Source of the DNA: Triops longicaudatus
Lineage: Eukaryota; Arthropoda; Branchiopoda; Notostraca; Triopsidae
Length of the DNA: 64,000 nt
NCBI GenBank assembly: GCA_022885665.1
Contig: JAGQDJ010000135.1
Span: 62,001-126,000, forward strand
Direction: 5' to 3'
The stretch's first letter is position 1. Each line of letters opens with the position of its first letter. The notes under the pieces were generated by a model. That model ran no database searches. It was not told the DNA's origin and worked only from the letters and a program-made list of their open reading frames with translations. The translations under genes were made by a program, and so were the position numbers. Shown here one piece after another: positions 59,471 to 64,000 of this stretch.

Positions 59471-62400
59471 TTAAAACAGCCTTTTGTTTGTAGGTGGGCG
59501 ATTTTCCACTTGTTCTTTATTCGTTCCACTACCTTTTTCGGTCTGCTGCCTCTTTCTCTCATCATTATCAAGAAAGTCGAAATTCGCAAACCGTGTTCTC
59601 CAATCGGCTTCTCTGGAATCCTTCATAAGCCCATTCTTGTCGAACAAATTTGCATGGGTGCTCCTGGACGTAGTGAATGCTTTCATCTGGTAGAACTCAG
59701 GTTCTGCAGAAGCCCTGCCACTTGTTCGTTTGCTGTCCTCAGAACTTGCCGTGGTACTTGATCCAGTCGTGATAGTAGCCCCAGCCATGCTTGCCTTTGC
59801 TTGGGCTGTACCAGTCAAACCCGCAGTCACACACCTATTCTCTGCCAAAATCCGACTACCTTGGGGTAAAATTTGCGGAGCAGCTGAATTACTGGTTTTA
59901 GGTATTGCCAATTCTTTATCAAGTATTTGTTCGCGACTCATCTCAGGCACTGGAGGCTCTGGCTCTCCTTTCAGCTCGTAATACAAGGAGCGGTACTTTC
60001 TCATTTTTTTATAATACAACTCGTTGACTTTTGCCACGAAATCGTAATCATTCTGCAATGACTCGAAATCTTTTATACTTGTCTTGAGCTGCTTCTCGAT
60101 GTCCGGCAAGCGAATACACTATAAATGTGGTGAAAAAAAAAAATCACTGATGCTTTTCGTCAGCGTATCGGAAATAAACCACTTACCCAACCACATCCAT
60201 AAGATTTTCCGTCTGTGCCCACGGCTGCATCCGCAGTAACCTTTTTCGTGGCCAATAAAGCTACCGTATTCTCCTCCGCCATATGCCGGCTAGACAGAAG
60301 TCGTATCTCTTCTTTCAGTTCCTTAATCTGCAATAATAAGAGGAAACACTTTAAAAAGTATTCAATTTTATGAAAATCTGCGGAAACTTCATCGAAAAGA
60401 AGACAAAAAGCAAACCTTATATATACTCAACACATGGGCTATGCTAACCTGTTTCTTGTAGCGCTCTACTTCCGCCTGGAGTTCATTGCATCGCACCTGG
60501 TGGGGCTTGTCTTCGTTCTGCATTTGCAATTCCTTCACGGCAATTAAGCCGTTAAGACGGCAAATCTCCATTTTGAGGCTTGAAATTTCTTGTTTGAGCT
60601 TCTCGCAAGTCGCTTCTTGTGAATTCGACGCAACGGGCTTTACTTTCTTTGCTTGCTCAAGTTGGTGGTATGCTTCGGTTACACGTTGAAATTCTGCGCT
60701 CTTTGTGGAGAGCGAAGCACTCAGTGTATTCCTTTCCGTTGTAAGGGCGTCAATCTGCTCTAAAAGCTCACGAACCTTCTTTTTCGTTTGAGCCAATTCT
60801 TTACTAACAGCAATTTCAGCCTCCAGTTTTTGCTTCAGTTGCTTAATTTCTTCATCCGCCTTCGCCAGATCATCGCAAGCCATTTCGTACCGCTCATTCC
60901 GCATGTCGAATAAATCACCCAAATCGTTAAACTTCCGTTGCCAGTCCTCTAAATCTTCCTCCAGTTCTTGTTTCGCCTGACGCAACGGTCGAAGTTCCAG
61001 CAATTCGGATTCTAACTGGGCAATCAGGCTTTCTTTAAGATTTAGTTCAGTTTGCAGTCCAGTTGCATCGCGACATTGCGCCTGCAAGCTAGAAATGGCG
61101 TTCTCTTTGTCTCGCAGACGGCGTTCGAAATCAGTTGCAAGTTGGGACATGCTTTCCATGGAGCGTTCCCATTCGTCTTGTTTGGCGAGAACAGTTGATT
61201 TCAGTTTCGTGATTTCGGTCCGTAGAAGACGCAGCTCGCACAAGTCGCGATCTTTGGCAGCGACTGCGTCCTTCAAAGCTTCCACTTCAGCCACCTTTAC
61301 AGTAAGTTCTACTTCCAGCACTTCCTTCGTTTGTAACTCCGCTTCCAGTACTCGACGACGGTTCATTTCTTCGGCTATAGTCTTCTGCCATTCTTGGCTC
61401 TGCTGATTTTGTGACAAATTTGCTAGCGTCAGCTGCTCTTTTAGAGAAGCAACTTCCTCGGCAGACTTAGTTTGAATATTCTCAATTTTTCGTCTACATT
61501 CTTCCAACTCTTTCTCCAGTTTTTGCAGCACGGCTTCCAAGTGTTCTTTTTCTTCTCGCGCTTGAGTCGAGACAAGTTCGATTTGCTCACGCGCTTGAGC
61601 TTCGCCCAGATTAGCTTGCGCTAGCTCGGCTTGCAACAGCTCGATTTTTTTGGTTTTAACCGATTCCAGCTCGTTGATAGTTAACTGCATGTCACACAGG
61701 CTCTTCTCCCGTTCTTCAAGCTGTGCCTGCAGCCTGTGCACACTCTGGAGCGCTTCCTCCAAAGCTTTTTGGCTTTGGTGTTCAGATTCAGCATTGGCAG
61801 ATTCCAGGCGAGAAAGCTCTTCCTTTAGCAACTCAAATTCCTGGGTTTTCGATTTCTCAAATTCGACCAAATTTGACTGCAATTCTTTAACTTGATTCAC
61901 TTTCTCCATCAACTGGGCGTCGAGCTGTTGCACACGTTCGTTTGCTTTATCCAGGGCTCGCTGACATGCTTCAAGAGCTTGTTCCTTAGTTTCACAATTG
62001 GCAGATTTTAAGCGAGCTAGTTCTTCTTCCAGCAATCGAAGTTCTAGTGCCTTGGAATCATGCAATTCGGACATTTTCAACTGAGCTTCTTCTAACATCT
62101 TGTCTTTCGCAACCAACTGAGCATCCAACTGTTGTAAGCGCTCAATTGCTTCATCAAGCTCTCGACGGCATGTTTCAAGAGCTTGTTCGTTAGTTTCAGC
62201 ACTGGGAGACTTCAAGCGAGACAGTTCTTCTTCCAGCTGTCCTATCTCTCGTGCCTTTGATGCCTGGAATTCGGCCATATTTAATTGGAATTCTTCGAGC
62301 TGTTTCTCTTTCTGAATCAATGTAGATTCTAACTGTTGCAAACGTTCAACTGTTTCATCTAGCACTCGCTGGCACACTTCAAGAGCTTGTTCCTTAGTTT

Positions 62401-64000
62401 CACAATTGGCAGACTTCAGGCGAGACAGTTCTTCTTCCAGCAGTCCAATTTCTTGAGCTTTCAAGGACCCAAATTCCATCATAGTTGACTGGGCTTTTTC
62501 TAACTGATTATCTTTCACTCCCAAGTCGATCTCCTGCTGTCGCACGCGTTCCATTGCTTCCTCTAGAGCTTGCTGACACGCTTCAAGGGCATCGGATTGG
62601 GCCAGTTTCGCTGCTGCAAGCTCTCGCTCGAGAGACGTAATCTTCTCAGCGTTCAGCGCCTCCATTTGCTTCATACTGGATTGTAATTCCCCTAGTAATT
62701 TCTCTTTCTCGTCGAGCTGGTCCATTAACTCCTCTTCGCGTTGAACAGCGTCAAGTGACGGGTGGCGAGAAACTACCGACGCCTCCAAATTGTCCGATTT
62801 GGCAAATGAAAGCTCACAATCCGCTGGTGCTATACGCTTGCTTTCGATCAGTTCAGTTTCGAGCGTATCGGCTTGACTTTCTGACGGCGTCTTGTTCTCC
62901 AAGTGAGACTGCAACTGTTGTGAATACTGGGCTGCTTCTTCCAAAGCATGCTGGCGCTCTTGTATGGCTTGGGCGTACTTGTCTTGGACTTGGGTTAATT
63001 CCTGCTCCAAAGATGATATCTGTTCGTTTTTCGACGACTCGAACTCGGCCATTTGCAGTGTAAGATCATCTAGCAGTCTCATCTTTTCTTCAATCTCATT
63101 ACTCAGCTTCTCTCGGGCAGCCGAAGCTTCTGTTGCAATATTCTGTAATTCGGTAATACGCTGAGCAGTGCTTGCTTCTACTTTTTGAAGTTCGACCTCC
63201 CGTTCGAAAATTCTCTGCAAGAGATTTTCGCAGTTAACGCACGAACCTTGCGATGACGTTTGGTTCTTGGGCGTATTAATTTCATTATGCAAGTTTTCGA
63301 CTTCTGTTTTAAGTTTCAGCATTTCCTGTTGCAAAATTGCGATTTCGTTCAGGTAATCCGCATTTTGAGCTCGCAGCAATAGGAGTTCATTCATGTCCAG
63401 GCTGACAGCTTCTTGATTGTCTTTGGCACACGACTCCTTCAGGTTCCCTAAAGCTTCTTCTAAACTCATTCTTTCGCGCCTCCATTCTTCTTCTTTGGAT
63501 GAAATACATCGTTGGTACTCGTCCTTTTCTTGTAAAAGCTCTTTCATTTTAGCAGTCGCAGCTTCGTACTCCAATTTAAAATCCGTCGCAGTACCTTCCA
63601 TTGGGACCTGGCTGCGTGCCGACTCCAGCTCCTCCCTCAAGTTCATGGTCAGTTCGTCCAATTCTAAAATGAGGGCGTCCTTGTTTTGTAATTCTGCTTT
63701 CAAAATTTTTAATTCTTCTCCGATTTTCGATATTCCGTCGAGCTGTTCTTCGAGATCCTTCACACGTTTCTCCAACTCTTCCTTAGCCTCCGCTAGCGCT
63801 TCCTTTTCTAATATGATGTTTTCCAGGCGGCTGTTATTTCCGTCTTCTGAACATCCTTCACCAGACTCTTCGAGTCGTGAAAGATTCTTGCTATGGTCTA
63901 TGTTGCTTTGTGCTATTAACGCCTCCTGCAAAAGAAGAAGCTGCTGTTTGAGTCCTTCGATTTCCACCCTAGCGTCTTCTCGTTCTTCTGCGGCATCCTC
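59471..64000 (-). CDS. Very long coiled-coil protein, C-terminal 1,446 residues (5' partial)
   Basis: Exons on the minus strand: 60449 to beyond 64000 (open to the edge), 60327-60187, and 60118-59471 (TAA); all joins are phase 0. The first visible exon alone gives 1,184 residues with continuous heptad periodicity, rich in Glu, Leu, Lys and Gln, and nearly free of Pro and Gly, so it is a long rod. Within it, four consecutive 68-residue repeats are evident. The last 215 residues are different: a short helix (DIEKQLKTSIKDFES), a basic-aromatic patch (YYKKMRKYRSLYYELKGE), then a low-complexity Ser/Thr/Ala region, and a charged tail ending NKRLF. Such architecture occurs in golgins, centrosomal proteins and mitotic kinesin tails such as CENP-E. 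No GRIP, motor or other diagnostic domain is visible, so I do not assign a family. Confidence 0.85.
61772..62587 (-). repeat. Four tandem 204-bp (68-aa) coding repeats in the coiled coil
   Basis: Repeat starts on the minus strand are at 62587, 62383, 62179 and 61975. Each unit begins LE.C...L(D/E)E..ER..Q, continues through K...LE..Q..M.E and ends EEEL.RLKSANCETKEQA or a variant. The first three units are exactly 68 codons and highly similar at DNA level around the CETKEQA segment, so the array is recent or homogenised. The fourth is diverged towards its end. Sixty-eight residues does not equal a whole number of heptads, so a stutter or hendecad must occur in each unit. Confidence 0.85.

Noticed and set aside
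61095..61406. Plus-strand open frames rich in Ser opposite the coiled-coil gene (61095-61406, 61650-61895, 62755-63063)
   Set aside because: They are antisense shadows of a long Glu/Leu/Lys/Gln-rich exon, whose codon bias leaves the complementary frames open.

Overview
This is animal nuclear DNA, most probably from an arthropod. The genes are split by GT-AG introns and lie on both strands. The window holds a Rdl-type GABA-gated chloride channel and two tandem Dpr-interacting-protein/lachesin-like immunoglobulin genes, a combination typical of arthropods. Overall composition is moderately AT-rich and many introns are only 50-110 bp. I cannot place the order from sequence alone. All gene models were built by hand from splice signals, reading phase and family knowledge.

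Layout, left to right. (1) 4311-13825, +: the 3' seven coding exons of a Rdl-like cys-loop receptor; its first exons are not visible. (2) 14719-27076, -: a remarkable gene of about 35 exons. It encodes a secreted or ER-luminal protein of about 1,830 residues with a signal peptide, fifteen tandem thioredoxin-like modules, an acidic insert and one C-terminal membrane helix. (3) 30911-33670, +: GIPC (kermit), a PDZ adaptor, complete. (4) 34040-35420, -: AIMP1, the tRNA-binding scaffold protein of the multi-synthetase complex, complete. (5) 39723-44077, + and (6) 48580-54837, +: two paralogous GPI-anchored three-Ig cell-surface proteins of the DIP/lachesin type, each with its signal-peptide exon about 2.4-2.7 kb upstream of the Ig exons. 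(7) 54987-58346, -: VPS35, the retromer core subunit, complete. (8) 59471 to the right edge, -: the C-terminal 1,446 residues of a very long coiled-coil protein with internal 68-residue repeats.

No operon-like logic is expected. Rdl and the two Ig genes fit neuronal signalling and wiring. GIPC and VPS35 are both endosomal trafficking factors. AIMP1 is housekeeping. Three gene pairs are tail-to-tail with close stop codons: Rdl/thioredoxin gene, GIPC/AIMP1 and Ig-B/VPS35, the last only 149 bp apart.

The most unusual object is the multi-thioredoxin gene. Nearly all its introns are phase 1 and cut each module at the same two points, so it grew by exon-pair duplication. The CxxC redox motif survives at both ends but is lost in most central modules. 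One module lacks a recognisable first-half exon, so two second-half exons (16457-16594 and 15870-16010) stand side by side. Joining them directly would create a TGA, which suggests mutually exclusive splicing or a decayed bridging exon. A second notable point is serine at the M2 2' position of the Rdl channel, the site of the classical dieldrin-resistance substitution.
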